Shown here piece after piece: positions 54,112 through 62,824 of a DNA stretch of 64,000 nucleotides (within the stretch, counting starts at the first letter, position 1; each line of letters begins with the position of its first letter). The DNA comes from Methanohalophilus sp. (GTDB lineage Archaea > Halobacteriota > Methanosarcinia > Methanosarcinales > Methanosarcinaceae), in the NCBI RefSeq assembly GCF_030156785.1, contig NZ_JASGLW010000004.1:62001-126000 (forward strand), in the 5' to 3' direction. The notes under the pieces were generated by a model, which saw only the letters and a list, made by a program, of their open reading frames with translations, did no database searches and was not told the DNA's origin. The position numbers and the translations under genes were made by a program.

Positions 54112-54855
54112 TTATCCAAACAAAAGCATCTGTAACCCAATTATACATAACAATCCCCCAACAAACTTGTTGAATTTATCTCTTGGAATCTTTTCTGCCA
54201 TTCTCATTCCAGTCCACGTTCCAAGAACCATAGAAAAACCCATAAGCAAACCAATCGACAGAGCTGACAACCCTATACCCAGATACATTTGGTACACAAT
54301 GGTTTTGGTAACATGCATCGCTATTGCAGTTGTTGCCTCACTTGCTATGTAAGAGACCGGGGGCAGATTCAAAGATAAGAACAACGCTGCACCTATTGGT
54401 CCTGCACTACCGACAAGTCCTGAAACGAAACCTGTTATTTCGCCACCCAGAATCATTGTACTATCGGGGGATCGAACTTCAATATCTTAAAATATTTCAA
54501 TATCACAAACAGGATAATTGCAAGTCCTATTAGACGGGATATTATTTCTTTTGGCACCTCTACAAATAAATATGCTCCTAAAACACTCATTGGCACAGCG
54601 CCGGATATGAACAATAGAACAGGTTTCCATTTAATTTGCTTGAACCAAAAAAACTCTTGACAGGTTCCTGATCAACTGTGCAATTGTCAGAACAGAAACT
54701 GCCATCGTTGTTCCTATAGTTTTTGTCAATAGCGGCAATAATAACAATGCTCCGCCAAATCCTGCCGCGCCTGATATTGCAGCAGCTGCAAAACCACCAA
54801 CGAATAGCACTAAAAGAACAATCGGTTCAAACACTGAAATAACCTCTTTGATCAA
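54112..54855 (-). pseudogene. TauE/SafE-family permease with two homopolymer frameshifts
   Basis: Three frames make one 248-aa TauE: (1) 54855: LLVLFVGGFAAAAISGAAGF GGALLLLPLLTKTI to RNLSRVFLV, where a run of 7 T breaks the frame (6 would keep it); (2) KWKPVLLFISGAVPMSVLGA, VPKEIISRLIGLAIILFVIL to KFDPPIVQ, where a run of 5 C breaks it (6 would restore it); (3) GGEITGFVSGLVGSAGPIGA, YIASEATTAIAMHVTKTIVY to the normal end. The two shifts compensate. Family exports sulfite or organosulfonates. Either a pseudogene or homopolymer errors. Confidence 0.8.
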
Positions 54856-54934
54856 TTGAACAGACGGTCATTTAAAATCAACCTTCTTTTAATGTCCTGT
54901 ACTACTCTTTTCCTCAGATACTTCCTCAGTGGCC

Positions 54935-55450
54935 CTACCCATGGACCCATTCGATGATAATTCCCATGAGGCCAACGAATATAATTGTCAGTATCAATCT
55001 TGCCACCATGAACTCCGGTCCAAGGAATTGCAGCTCCACAAGTTCCTGGGGCATCTTGATGCATGCCCACGCTGATAGAAAAACGACAATATTTGATATT
55101 CGGGCACCTTTGCTAAGCATTGCAGAGGCCATGGGAAAGGCGACGTAGAGGGGACCAGTAGGGAGGGAACCAAAAAACAGGGCTGTAAAGAAACCCCGCA
55201 TTCCGGAACTTTGTCCAAGGTGCTTGACAACCGCTTTGTCGGAAACAAAGACTGAGAACAGCCCCATGATCACCATCACAGCCGGCAATATAAGCATCAT
55301 CTCAAGCAAGTAACTGGCAAAAACCGCGGTAACCGGGTCTCGTTTTTCGGGGTATGCAGAAAGCAAGGCAAATGTCAGCACCAATAAGACCAGCAGAGCT
55401 ATCACATCAAAAGGGATTCTTACTTTTTGATTTTCATTTTCCTGTTTCAC
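54935..55450 (-). CDS. Half-size permease, second of a pair
   Basis: 171 aa from GTG 55450, which overlaps the TGA of the preceding gene (GTGA). Four to five helices: IALLVLLVLTFALLSAYP, LPAVMVIMGLFSVFVSD, FFTALFFGSLPTGPLYVAFP, ISNIVVFLSAWACIKMPQEL and the end ARLILTIIFVGLMGIIIEW. Resembles one half of UPF0718 permeases; the preceding gene is the other half. Ends in TAG, the only ordinary TAG stop I found; a TGA follows two codons later. Confidence 0.75.
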   Translation of the reverse strand: MKQENENQKVRIPFDVIALLVLLVLTFALLSAYPEKRDPVTAVFASYLLEMMLILPAVMVIMGLFSVFVSDKAVVKHLGQSSGMRGFFTALFFGSLPTGPLYVAFPMASAMLSKGARISNIVVFLSAWACIKMPQELVELQFLGPEFMVARLILTIIFVGLMGIIIEWVHG

Positions 55451-55929
55451 AGTATCATTCCCATGATCAAAGCTATCATTATGGCAATGCAAAAACTGAT
55501 CCCGTTCCTTAGAAGCGCCATCTTTCTGCCCATTTCCCTTATTTCAAGAGGTAGTGTGACCATGCCTACCATGGTGAGTGTTGTGATGAATACAGCGGCA
55601 ATAGTCACAGTGGCTCCTGCATCAAGCAGTGATGCTGTTAAGGGAAAGGATATCAGGGCAGGGATATGCAGGAAGGAACCTATAACTGCTACCATCATGA
55701 CAGCATTGATACCGGACTGCTCGCCTATGAGCATTGATATCCGTGCAGGAGGTATCAATCCAAGCAACAATCCTATGAATACTATTATAGCCAGGATTGT
55801 CGGCATTATATGTATGAATGAGTTAGCGGTTTTGATGAGTGCCTCCTTTGTCCTCTCTCTGTCATGATGGTATGCATAGACCAGGCTTATGAGTGCGAAA
55901 GCATTGATGAATAAGGAGGTATCGATCAT
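55447..55929 (-). CDS. Half-size permease, first of a pair
   Basis: 160 aa from ATG 55929 (MIDTSLFINAFALISLVYAY). Helices include MPTILAIIVFIGLLLGLI, MMVAVIGSFLHIPALISFPL and VTIAAVFITTLTMVGMVTLP. The conserved GxxLHIPALISFP loop is typical of UPF0718-like permeases. Overlaps its partner; together they would form a full transporter. Substrate unknown; context suggests metal or metalloid. Confidence 0.75.
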   Translation of the reverse strand: MIDTSLFINAFALISLVYAYHHDRERTKEALIKTANSFIHIMPTILAIIVFIGLLLGLIPPARISMLIGEQSGINAVMMVAVIGSFLHIPALISFPLTASLLDAGATVTIAAVFITTLTMVGMVTLPLEIREMGRKMALLRNGISFCIAIMIALIMGMIL

Positions 55930-55933
55930 TAGA

Positions 55934-56271
55934 TCACATTTTTGATATCTGTATGCCAAGTATCGTCGCACCTTCTTCACTTTTCATTGAAAGGGTCGCA
56001 GGTCCTGTTACAAGGCACTCCCCTCACAAAGGGAATTTCTGACGCCATCTACGGATACTTCTGCACTGCCCGCAACCACATAGAAAACAACATTTGATGC
56101 CATCTTACATGGCGGAATCTCATCTTGGGGAGAGAGGCCTATCCTTCTTACCTTAAACTCATCTGCCTGGTATAGCAGATCCGAGTTTGTTCCCACTGCA
56201 GGCTGCATTCCTTTGATTTCATCTGTTACATCAAATATTTTCACAGTCATCACCTCTGAATTCCTGTTCAT
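55934..56271 (-). pseudogene. Cupin protein, frameshifted
   Basis: Frame 1: VKIFDVTDEIKGMQPAVGTN, KVRRIGLSPQDEIPPCKMAS, NVVFYVVAGSAEVSVDGVRN, then SLCEGSAL and stop at 56008. The neighbouring frame continues CLVTGPATLSMKSEEGATIL GIQISKM to TGA 55934. A one-base change in GAGGGGAGTGCC separates them. Start may be GTG 56244 (GAGGTGAT upstream) or ATG 56250/56271. Lies between PadR and the half permeases. Confidence 0.7.
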
Positions 56272-56623
56272 AGAATAAAAGAATCTTTTCCATCATCCTT
56301 TTCCGTTCCATAAGCATCTCAAGCCACTCCTTGAGATGCTTCCTTCCATCCCCGGTAACTTTATACATGCGCTTGTCAGGGCCTGTATCACTTCTTTCCC
56401 AGAAGGATTCTAGCAGTCCCTCTTTTTCCATCCTGCGCAGGGTTGTATACATGGTGCCTGATTTGATGATGTGCCTACCTTCACTTAATTCCTCTATAGC
56501 TTTTACAATACCATAGCCATGAAGTGATTCCTGGCATACTACCCGAAGGATAAGGAACTGGATCCATCTTCTTTCAGGATAATTGAGTTTGTTTTTACAG
56601 TTGTGTCCACTAGTTTCACACAT
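56231..56623 (-). CDS. PadR-family transcriptional regulator
   Basis: 130 aa from ATG 56623. Winged helix: WIQFLILRVVCQESLHGYGI VKAIEELSEG, then IIKSGTMYTTLRRMEKEGLL and YKVTGDGRKHLKEWLEML; C-terminal helix for dimer contact. An imperfect TTG start 6 codons earlier is possible. A 13-nt palindrome sits just upstream, so self-repression is likely. Overlaps the cupin gene by ~40 nt at most. Probably controls the cupin-permease genes behind it. Confidence 0.85.
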   Translation of the reverse strand: MCETSGHNCKNKLNYPERRWIQFLILRVVCQESLHGYGIVKAIEELSEGRHIIKSGTMYTTLRRMEKEGLLESFWERSDTGPDKRMYKVTGDGRKHLKEWLEMLMERKRMMEKILLFYEQEFRGDDCENI

Positions 56624-56634
56624 CTTTTTACTAT

Positions 56635-56647
56635 ATAACAATGTTAT
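56635..56647 (-). promoter_or_regulatory. Palindrome before padR
   Basis: ATAACA-A-TGTTAT, perfect 6-1-6 inverted repeat within TATATAACAATGTTATCTATA, 12 nt upstream of the padR ATG. Likely PadR operator. Confidence 0.5.
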
Positions 56648-57111
56648 CTATATGTCGTTTATGGTGCTATACTCTGGCATTCCACAACCTTTCCTGTAGT
56701 AATCAACTGTTGAATGGCAAAACTACAATGAAAGTGCATGGTCATCTCTTCGAAGAGAAGAATGCACAGATAAACTGCTGCAATTAAGAGGAGGGGCAAA
56801 GTTTGCTGTTTTTTTTTTCGGTGAGAAAACATCTGATAAACTATGCAGCATCTGCTCCGGTAGCGGTGTCAGATGTTGGAAAATGACAATCCTGACTGAG
56901 TGTGACTTTAGAATACAAATATACGTTTTGTCTCATCCATAATATTCATTGCCATCCTTTCAGATCGATACCATAAGACTGATTGCAGCAAGCTGAATCT
57001 TATGTTGTAATTGAAATGAGAATTGGACTGCAGCATGAATATAGTAATTCTTCAAGCAACCCTATTTGATATCACTTTCCATGCTCATTCTGAGCACATA
57101 AAAGTATTAAT
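56648..57111. other. Intergenic stretch between padR and arsR
   Basis: 460 nt. Only a short plus-strand frame MKVHGHLFEEKNAQINCCN (56728-56787) looks protein-like, followed by broken sequence with a run of ten T near 56810. No RNA gene seen. Contains the divergent promoters. Confidence 0.35.
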
Positions 57112-57129
57112 ATATATGCATGCATATAT
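57112..57129 (+). promoter_or_regulatory. 18-nt perfect palindrome before arsR
   Basis: ATATATGCATGCATATAT is fully self-complementary and lies 13 nt before the arsR ATG. It overlaps the likely start-site region and fits an ArsR dimer operator. Confidence 0.6.
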
Positions 57130-57141
57130 TTGAATATACGC

Positions 57142-57567
57142 ATGTACCCACTAGAATTAACAAATCCAAAAAGAACAGGCAAATGGGAAGACTTCTTTAA
57201 AGTCCTCTCTGATGAGACCCGATTGAGAATCCTCATGCTTTTGAATCAAAGAGAACTTTGCGTGTGTGAGATATGCCAGATACTGGACCTGCCCCAGCCC
57301 AAAGTCTCCCGTCATCTTGCTAAAATGAGAGACCTTGATCTTGTAAGAGGCAAGAAAGAAGATCAATGGGTTTTTTACTATCTGAAAATCACAGATCCAC
57401 TGTTCAGGGGGATAATCCAGCAGATGGCTGAAAATAGCCAACATCATGCTCTTGTTTGCAAAGATATGGAGCAGCTTGCTGAAAAAGAGAATTCAGAAAC
57501 AATGTGTGCACGAATTAAAGATAAAATAGGAGAGAATTTTAATGGCAAAATTTGCAAAGGAACTTAA
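57142..57567 (+). CDS. ArsR-family metal(loid)-responsive repressor
   Basis: 141 aa from ATG 57142. Winged helix at residues ~14-95: FKVLSDETRLRILMLLNQRE LCVCEICQIL, QPKVSRHLAKMRDLDLVRGK, WVFYYLKI. The ELCVCEIC motif in helix 3 is the arsenite-binding pattern of ArsR. C-terminal part has further cysteines (ALVCKDM, METMCAR-like). Followed immediately by a DUF169 remnant; the carriers it might regulate are on the other strand 3 kb away. Confidence 0.88.
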   Translation: MYPLELTNPKRTGKWEDFFKVLSDETRLRILMLLNQRELCVCEICQILDLPQPKVSRHLAKMRDLDLVRGKKEDQWVFYYLKITDPLFRGIIQQMAENSQHHALVCKDMEQLAEKENSETMCARIKDKIGENFNGKICKGT

Positions 57568-57824
57568 AGATATATTGAATCTTCAAAGAGCGCCGGTAGG
57601 AGTTAAATTCCTGAAAGCCGAAGAAGAGGTGGATTTTACAGGTTATGATGGCGCAACAAAATCCAGATATTGCTGGCCCTTATGAGGGCTGGACAGGGAA
57701 AAAAGTGTTGATAACTGCTGAGAACATATCCTGTCCTGCCTCTGCGGCTGCCTTTGGCCTGAAACCCCTGCCAGAAATGCTCGCTCCCGGAAAGATGCTG
57801 TTCAATATGGGTTTGTTTGATTAA
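57542..57824 (+). pseudogene. DUF169 protein, frameshifted and truncated
   Basis: ATG 57542 overlaps the arsR end. Frame 1: MAKFAKELKDILNLQRAPVG, VKFLKAEEEVDFTGYDGATK, SRYCWPL, stop. The next frame continues ALMRAGQGKKVLITAENISC PASAAAFGLKPLPEMLAPGK MLFNMGLFD and stops. DUF169 proteins have about 220-240 aa; the second half is gone. Both a frameshift at ~57680 and loss of the C-terminal part. Confidence 0.75.
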
Positions 57825-57966
57825 TCTTGACAGGTATGTCAAGGTTATATTTGTTATTCAAATGAGGATTTCTACAGAGCCGGAAAAAGTACTATTATAT
57901 TTTTGAAACACTCACTATACGACTGTTATAATAATAGGTTACACATAACAAACAAAAGGTCTTCTT

Positions 57967-58179
57967 ATGGATACAAAAAAGAATAACGGACTTATATTAA
58001 TGGCCGGAGCGCTTATAAATGTTATTTTTTATTCTGCCTATTGGTTGTACGAATACTTGAAGATAAATCCAAGTATAGATGAATTTGTTGCCGAGCCGGA
58101 GCTGAATTTCTTTATTATTGTTATTGGATCAATTATAATCTGGATTCCTATAATTTATTATACAACCCCAAAGGAATAA
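57967..58179 (+). CDS. Small two-helix membrane protein (70 aa)
   Basis: Helices GLILMAGALINVIFYSAYWL (residues 8-27) and LNFFIIVIGSIIIWIPIIYY (46-66); loop acidic, tail TTPKE. AAAAGGTCTTCTT precedes ATG. Unknown family; resembles small membrane proteins near electron-transfer genes only in size. Confidence 0.6.
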   Translation: MDTKKNNGLILMAGALINVIFYSAYWLYEYLKINPSIDEFVAEPELNFFIIVIGSIIIWIPIIYYTTPKE

Positions 58180-58525
58180 AAAATGTTGATATATTATCTT
58201 GATATATCAACTATTCTCATAAAACTTTTTAAATATTTTTCAGACATAATATTTTGATGTAAAGGATATCGTATAAGTGACGATACATAATAATAAATAT
58301 ATAATACAATATATATTAGATTCATACAAATTATGTAATAAATTATTATTACTACTCCAATATGATCATCGTAACAGAGGGAATAATTTCTAAATTAATT
58401 AGAGGCTAATTTGTGAAAAATCTAGTAGTACAAAGAGAGTTAAGGCTATTTCAAAAATAAAATTTATACAAGTAATACTCCCCTAATTCCAAGAGTTACT
58501 AAGTACTTTTATTAATAAAATAAAG

Positions 58526-58598
58526 TAGCCCGGCACGGATTCGAACCGAGGTTGCAGGATCCAGAGTCCCGCATGATTGACCACTACACTACCGGGCT
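58526..58598 (-). tRNA. tRNA-Gln (anticodon CUG)
   Basis: Acceptor AGCCCGG/CCGGGCT, discriminator A, anticodon loop CTCTGGA giving CTG (codon CAG), T-loop GTTCGAATC. CCA not encoded. Confidence 0.95.
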
Positions 58599-58650
58599 GC
58601 AATGAAAACGTACTCTACATTGAATAATTTGTATATAAAATTATCGCCAA

Positions 58651-59052
58651 TTAGTCATCTTCTGAGTCCTGATTCAATACTGCAGTAAGCCACCAATTGG
58701 CCATATCTATGAGATCCTTGCTAAATTGACCTGATAAACGATATTCACCCTTCTTATTTGTAATAAGCCCGGCACCAAGGAGTTTGTTGCGCATTGCATA
58801 AAACGAGGAGCGGCCTACGCCCAGTTCGTCCATCAATACCTTCCATTCACTAGTCTTAAGAGGATTACCACTGCGCTGCCTCTTCTCAACAATCTCAAGA
58901 AATTTTTGGCCTCTTGTAGCTGTAGCATCCTCTTGAAAGATACGCCTCATCAAGCTATAATATGGATCCCTAGATCGAGTTATTCGTGAACTGGAGTCTG
59001 AGCGCACTACTATTGTAGTAGACGTTCGAGGAGCATCTTTTACAGCCACCAT
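58651..59052 (-). CDS. Winged-helix-like protein, methanogen-specific
   Basis: 133 aa. A variable front (SSSRITRSRDPYYSLMRRIF) and a helix-turn-helix-like region KTSEWKVLMDELGVGRSSFY AMRNKLLGAGLITNKKGEYR (residues ~66-105), ending acidic (NQDSEDD). Directly behind the DUF2551 gene (9 nt), so probably one operon. Likely a DNA-binding protein; target unknown. Confidence 0.75.
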   Translation of the reverse strand: MVAVKDAPRTSTTIVVRSDSSSRITRSRDPYYSLMRRIFQEDATATRGQKFLEIVEKRQRSGNPLKTSEWKVLMDELGVGRSSFYAMRNKLLGAGLITNKKGEYRLSGQFSKDLIDMANWWLTAVLNQDSEDD

Positions 59053-59061
59053 ACAAAATTC

Positions 59062-59394
59062 TCAGGAAGATGCGGGTTTTTTTGATGCTAATACATTTTG
59101 AATTAAGTCAACATATTCTTCCTTAAGAGAATATACGGTGGGAGTCTTGTAAGATTCCTTATGAGAGCGAAGGATTCCAAGCCTCGAGTGAATATAACCC
59201 ACCATCGATGCTACAACACTACGAGAGACGTCGAAATCTTTACTGATGGCCATGTGGAGCTCATCAACCGTAGATCGCTTTAAATTTAAAATTAGAGATA
59301 AAACACGTCTTCGCAGACCACTAACATCAAACTCGACAAATTTTTTAAGCCGCGCTTTTATCTTTGTCCTGATTGATGTCATTGAAGTGCTCAT
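59062..59394 (-). CDS. DUF2551 family protein
   Basis: 110-aa methanogen protein with a basic front (RTKIKARLKKFVEFDVSGLR) and a winged-helix-like core (RRVLSLILNLKRSTVDELHM, SRSVVASMVGYIHSRLGILR). Recognised as DUF2551 from overall sequence. GGAGGAAC 8-14 nt upstream of ATG. Probably a regulator working with the following gene. Confidence 0.8.
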   Translation of the reverse strand: MSTSMTSIRTKIKARLKKFVEFDVSGLRRRVLSLILNLKRSTVDELHMAISKDFDVSRSVVASMVGYIHSRLGILRSHKESYKTPTVYSLKEEYVDLIQNVLASKKPASS

Positions 59395-59469
59395 GGAATT
59401 GTTCCTCCTGTATAATATTTAATAGTTAATCTTAACCTATTTATATGTTTGTAGATTAATCGTGATTTA

Positions 59470-59979
59470 ATGCAGGATAATTTAGAGATGCATTCAGTGC
59501 AATATCTGGAGTATAATCCTGAAAAACATCTTCTCTGGATTGCAGATGAACTTTATTACCCAGAAAAGCATGATGTTGGAGACATTGGATATTGCATTCA
59601 ATGTGGAAATGAATTAAGAACTCTCAGTTTTCACATAATTGGATCACATTATGGCATTGTAGCAAAATGTACTTCCTGTAATCGCTTGTTATTGTCCATC
59701 TATGATTCAGATTGGAACTGGTGCAAAGAAATGGAGTTAGTATCTACTAACAGAGTTCCAAGTATAAGGATAGGGGCTTCCGAACTGTCTGGCTTATCAG
59801 GATATAATTTATTAGAATCTATTCCTGAAAATGCATTAAAAACGATTTTTTCTCCCAGAGAAATTGAAGCAATGTTTTCAAAAGCCAAAGGTGAAAAATA
59901 TGTCAGACAGTATTTATACAATGCCCGTAAAAAATATGCTCGTTTTGCAGAAATTTTTGGAATTTTTATAGATATATAA
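59470..59979 (+). CDS. Hypothetical zinc-ribbon protein
   Basis: 169 aa. One zinc ribbon: GYCIQCGNELR (about residue 41) and AKCTSCNRLLL (about 66), giving CxxC-x~22-CxxC. C-terminal part (SPREIEAMFSKAKGEKYVRQ YLYNARKKYARFAEIF) is helical and basic. Divergent from DUF2551. No family name recognised. No clear ribosome site; TATATG at 59442 suggests a leaderless message. Confidence 0.65.
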   Translation: MQDNLEMHSVQYLEYNPEKHLLWIADELYYPEKHDVGDIGYCIQCGNELRTLSFHIIGSHYGIVAKCTSCNRLLLSIYDSDWNWCKEMELVSTNRVPSIRIGASELSGLSGYNLLESIPENALKTIFSPREIEAMFSKAKGEKYVRQYLYNARKKYARFAEIFGIFIDI

Positions 59980-60696
59980 CTGAGGTTATTTATAATATCG
60001 AGTGTTTATAACTATGCTATTCTCCACATATTAATGGTCCATATATTGTATACTACAAAACATAGTTATTTTTTAATGTACAAAAGACATTATATTAAAA
60101 ACAACAAATGTAACATTGTCTTATTACTAATTGATTTTATTGGACCTGTGCATGCACCGCTGATTGAGTTAAAAACCTTAGGAATTGATTGAAAAAATTA
60201 ATTAAACTTCCGTGTTTCAAATGACTGTTGAAGTAAGAAGAAGTTATAAAAAATGAATCCACATTTTTTGATAAATTCATTTAATTATTGGTTGATGCGT
60301 ATAAACAGTGGGAATCTGTTTGTGCTTAAAAAGCCACAACTGAATATTATAAAGATATATTTATATATACTATTAATGGATGTATAGTGTACCCTTCATG
60401 AATTAAAAATGAGTATGTACACATATGCAACATATTTAATTAATTCAGTATTTGCATAAAAGTTTAGCAGACATCCTTCAGGCAACTTTGCATATAACAT
60501 ATCTTCAAAGTAGTTATTCCAAACACTATGATAACAAAATGATGTCACACAACAGATGTTTGTTTTCTAGCAAATTTTTTGCATTAAATGGGGGGGTTGT
60601 AGATCATACATAGCATATACCTATATAATATGGAACACGTGTGTGAATAAAACCATACTGGTATTTTATGTTTAGTTGAAATAGTCCATATCATAT

Positions 60697-60978
60697 ATGA
60701 ATATTATATTTTCAAATTTAGTTGTTGATTTGAGTGAACTTGTAGAATTGTTTCAGCACTATACTAAAGAAGTGTATACAGGTTTAGAGTGGATTGATCT
60801 TATGGATGAGTTACCCAATAAAATAGGAGAGAGAACTGCTTTAAAAATATCATATTCTGTATTAAAAAAGAGTTTTATTGAGCTATACGAATTTATATAT
60901 TTTAATTTTCAAAAGAGCTATACTATACATACCATATTATTATTTATAAAAATAGGCAGATATAATAATTCAATTTAG
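60697..60978 (+). CDS. Hypothetical protein, doubtful
   Basis: 93-aa frame: NIIFSNLVVDLSELVELFQH, LEWIDLMDELPNKIGERTAL, KISYSVLKKSFIELYEFIYF. It has helical, protein-like composition in its first 70 residues but strong AT bias and no ribosome site; a TATA-like stretch lies ~30 nt before ATG. No family recognised. Confidence 0.35.
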   Translation: MNIIFSNLVVDLSELVELFQHYTKEVYTGLEWIDLMDELPNKIGERTALKISYSVLKKSFIELYEFIYFNFQKSYTIHTILLFIKIGRYNNSI

Positions 60979-61384
60979 CATTTGTACATAGTTTAAACTG
61001 ATTTATTAAATAATCTTTAAAAGTAATAAATGATTTTTAACATATATTTAATATTATAATGATAATATGAGATACTACTTATAATCGATAAAATAATACA
61101 CTTAATATAATGAATACATTAAAACAATTCTAACCATATATATTAAATAAAATATTAAAATGGTCGAACTGAGATCTAAATAGCTCAAAAATGGCAAAAA
61201 TTAATTGAAAAAATCAATTTATCATTTGCAATCAGACTAATAGCGAGAGGATAGAAACACCTATATTATCATGATGGTTGCAAGAAAAAGAGCAGTTTGT
61301 GGAACTGCAGAACATTGTATGTAGAATCGCCTAAGAAAATGAATATATCCTGTAACCATCTTATAATAAATTGAGAGTTAGTCC

Positions 61385-61465
61385 ATGACAGATATAGTGA
61401 AGCTATGTGATTGCTTGATGTACGATGGACTTCAAGTACCCTTATGTCACCCTTGTGCCATTTGA
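61385..61465 (+). CDS. Possible cysteine-rich microprotein (26 aa)
   Basis: MTDIVKLCDCLMYDGLQVPL CHPCAI. Cysteine pairs CDC and CHPC could hold zinc. TATA-like CTTATAATAA lies ~20 nt before ATG. Very short; may be chance. Confidence 0.25.
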   Translation: MTDIVKLCDCLMYDGLQVPLCHPCAI

Positions 61466-61616
61466 GGAGGGTTTGTTGTAAATTTGTATTACAGATTAGC
61501 CATAATATGTTATGACATAATATAAAAAATTGCTTAAGTAGTATATTTCTATATTTATATTCCTAGATTGTACCCTTGAAATATATAACTAATAATAAAG
61601 TTAAAGCTGGAACGTT

Positions 61617-62144
61617 ATGAGCGAAGAAAATAGCAGAGGTTTAAATGGTGTGAGTAACAACGAAACCTTGCTCAGGGAATTAAAACTGCAGGCATCCCGC
61701 TTTAGCATATGCGATATTATGAAAATCCGAACATACATGGTCAATAACGTTCAGAATCTTCCTGAAAAATACCGAAAGATCTATTCTGTTGACTTATTTG
61801 AGTATCTATACCGAACTTTACAGGAAATAAAATGTGCAGAAATAATGGACACAAAAGTGACTATTGATCAGAATAAACTAAGGGAAACGAATGCTTGCAT
61901 TGACAAATTAGCCATGGCAGAACACACAGAAAAGATGATTACATGTTTTTTCCGAACAGTTACCCTGTACCTTATTTTTATTGGAAACAAACCAATTCAT
62001 CCGTTAGGTATGCAATTTCCTGGCAAATTGGAAATTCTTTCCCGAAATGGGGATTACTTCTGTCCGGCTAAAGAAAAACAAAGTGAAATAGAAATTAGTT
62101 TGTGCAAATTCTGCATTTGCAAAGACTGTAATGAGTTTAAATAA
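61617..62144 (+). CDS. DUF2115 (UPF0305) family protein
   Basis: 175-aa methanogen protein. Front helices LLRELKLQASRFSICDIMKI, VQNLPEKYRKIYSVDLFEYL; end PIHPLGMQFPGKLEILSRNG DYFCPAKEKQSE and a cysteine group SLCKFCICKDCNEF that may bind metal. Function not known. Starts at ATG 61617; no strong ribosome site. Confidence 0.8.
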   Translation: MSEENSRGLNGVSNNETLLRELKLQASRFSICDIMKIRTYMVNNVQNLPEKYRKIYSVDLFEYLYRTLQEIKCAEIMDTKVTIDQNKLRETNACIDKLAMAEHTEKMITCFFRTVTLYLIFIGNKPIHPLGMQFPGKLEILSRNGDYFCPAKEKQSEIEISLCKFCICKDCNEFK

Positions 62145-62147
62145 AGA

Positions 62148-62327
62148 TCAACAATTTGCCTCGTCAACAGGCCTCTTGAAAAATGCGTTTGTTATGCCCA
62201 TAGAGTTAATGGGAGTGACAAATTTGACAAGTTCCCAACCTTCAAGACCCATAGAATTCAGATCCTCTTTTGTTTGATCCAAGTTTCCAGTTCGTATTTT
62301 CTTGATTTCATATTCCCAACATGTCAT
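62148..62327 (-). CDS. DUF4177 domain protein
   Basis: 59 aa from ATG 62327 (AAGGTG upstream). Recognised by WEYEIKKIRTG, LNSMGLEGWELVKFVTP and AFFKRP. Small beta-alpha fold of unknown role, found in bacteria and archaea. Convergent with the DUF2115 gene, 3 nt apart. Confidence 0.8.
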   Translation of the reverse strand: MTCWEYEIKKIRTGNLDQTKEDLNSMGLEGWELVKFVTPINSMGITNAFFKRPVDEANC

Positions 62328-62372
62328 TTGAAAGCACCTTGAATAATTGTATAAAATAAGGATGAATTGCAT

Positions 62373-62824
62373 GATATATAACAGTTATTAAAAATTCAAT
62401 TTGATTGATAATCAAGTAAATTTTGTTTAGTTTAATTTTGCATTTGGATACTGAACCTTCTATTATGAGTCAAAATTGCCCCCTTGAATATAACAAAATA
62501 ACAGAAAATGATTAATCAGGCAGTTAATCAGGAAGTAATTGCCTGAGATCTCATTCTGAATTTATAGCACATCTTCTACATGACTTTTAGCTTTCACTTT
62601 ATTTGATACATAAGCAACTTTTCCATTAGGATAACAAGGTTGTTTTTATAGTTCCCATGTATGGAAACGAAGAGTGAAGCAGTGCTGCCATTATCGGGAT
62701 TACTGCAACTATCTTTGAATATATAAAAGGCGACCAATTTACTCTTTTCCAATCTCAAATAACAACAATCTTAAACAAAGAATCCTTATTTCCATTAATA
62801 TTTCCGATAATCTGGAGGATATTC
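62373..62824. other. Intergenic stretch before the ACT-domain gene
   Basis: 450 nt. A short minus-strand frame CYPNGKVAYVSNKVKAKSHV EDVL (about 62575-62650) looks like a gene end but has no start. Promoter of the ACT gene: TTTGAATATATAAAAGGCG at about 62712-62730. Confidence 0.4.

Larger units (their letters stand above)
59980..61616. other. Gene-poor, AT-rich stretch
   Basis: About 1.6 kb of low-GC sequence. Apart from the 93-aa frame at 60697 and two very short frames near 61.3 kb, no coding pattern was seen on either strand; no tRNA, rRNA or CRISPR repeats. A run of seven G at 60591 is unusual here. Could hold small RNAs or the wreck of a mobile element. Confidence 0.5.

Noticed and set aside
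54935-54937. TAG at the end of the second half-permease as a pyrrolysine codon
   Set aside because: Only two sense codons follow before TGA and the protein is already complete, so it reads as an ordinary stop.
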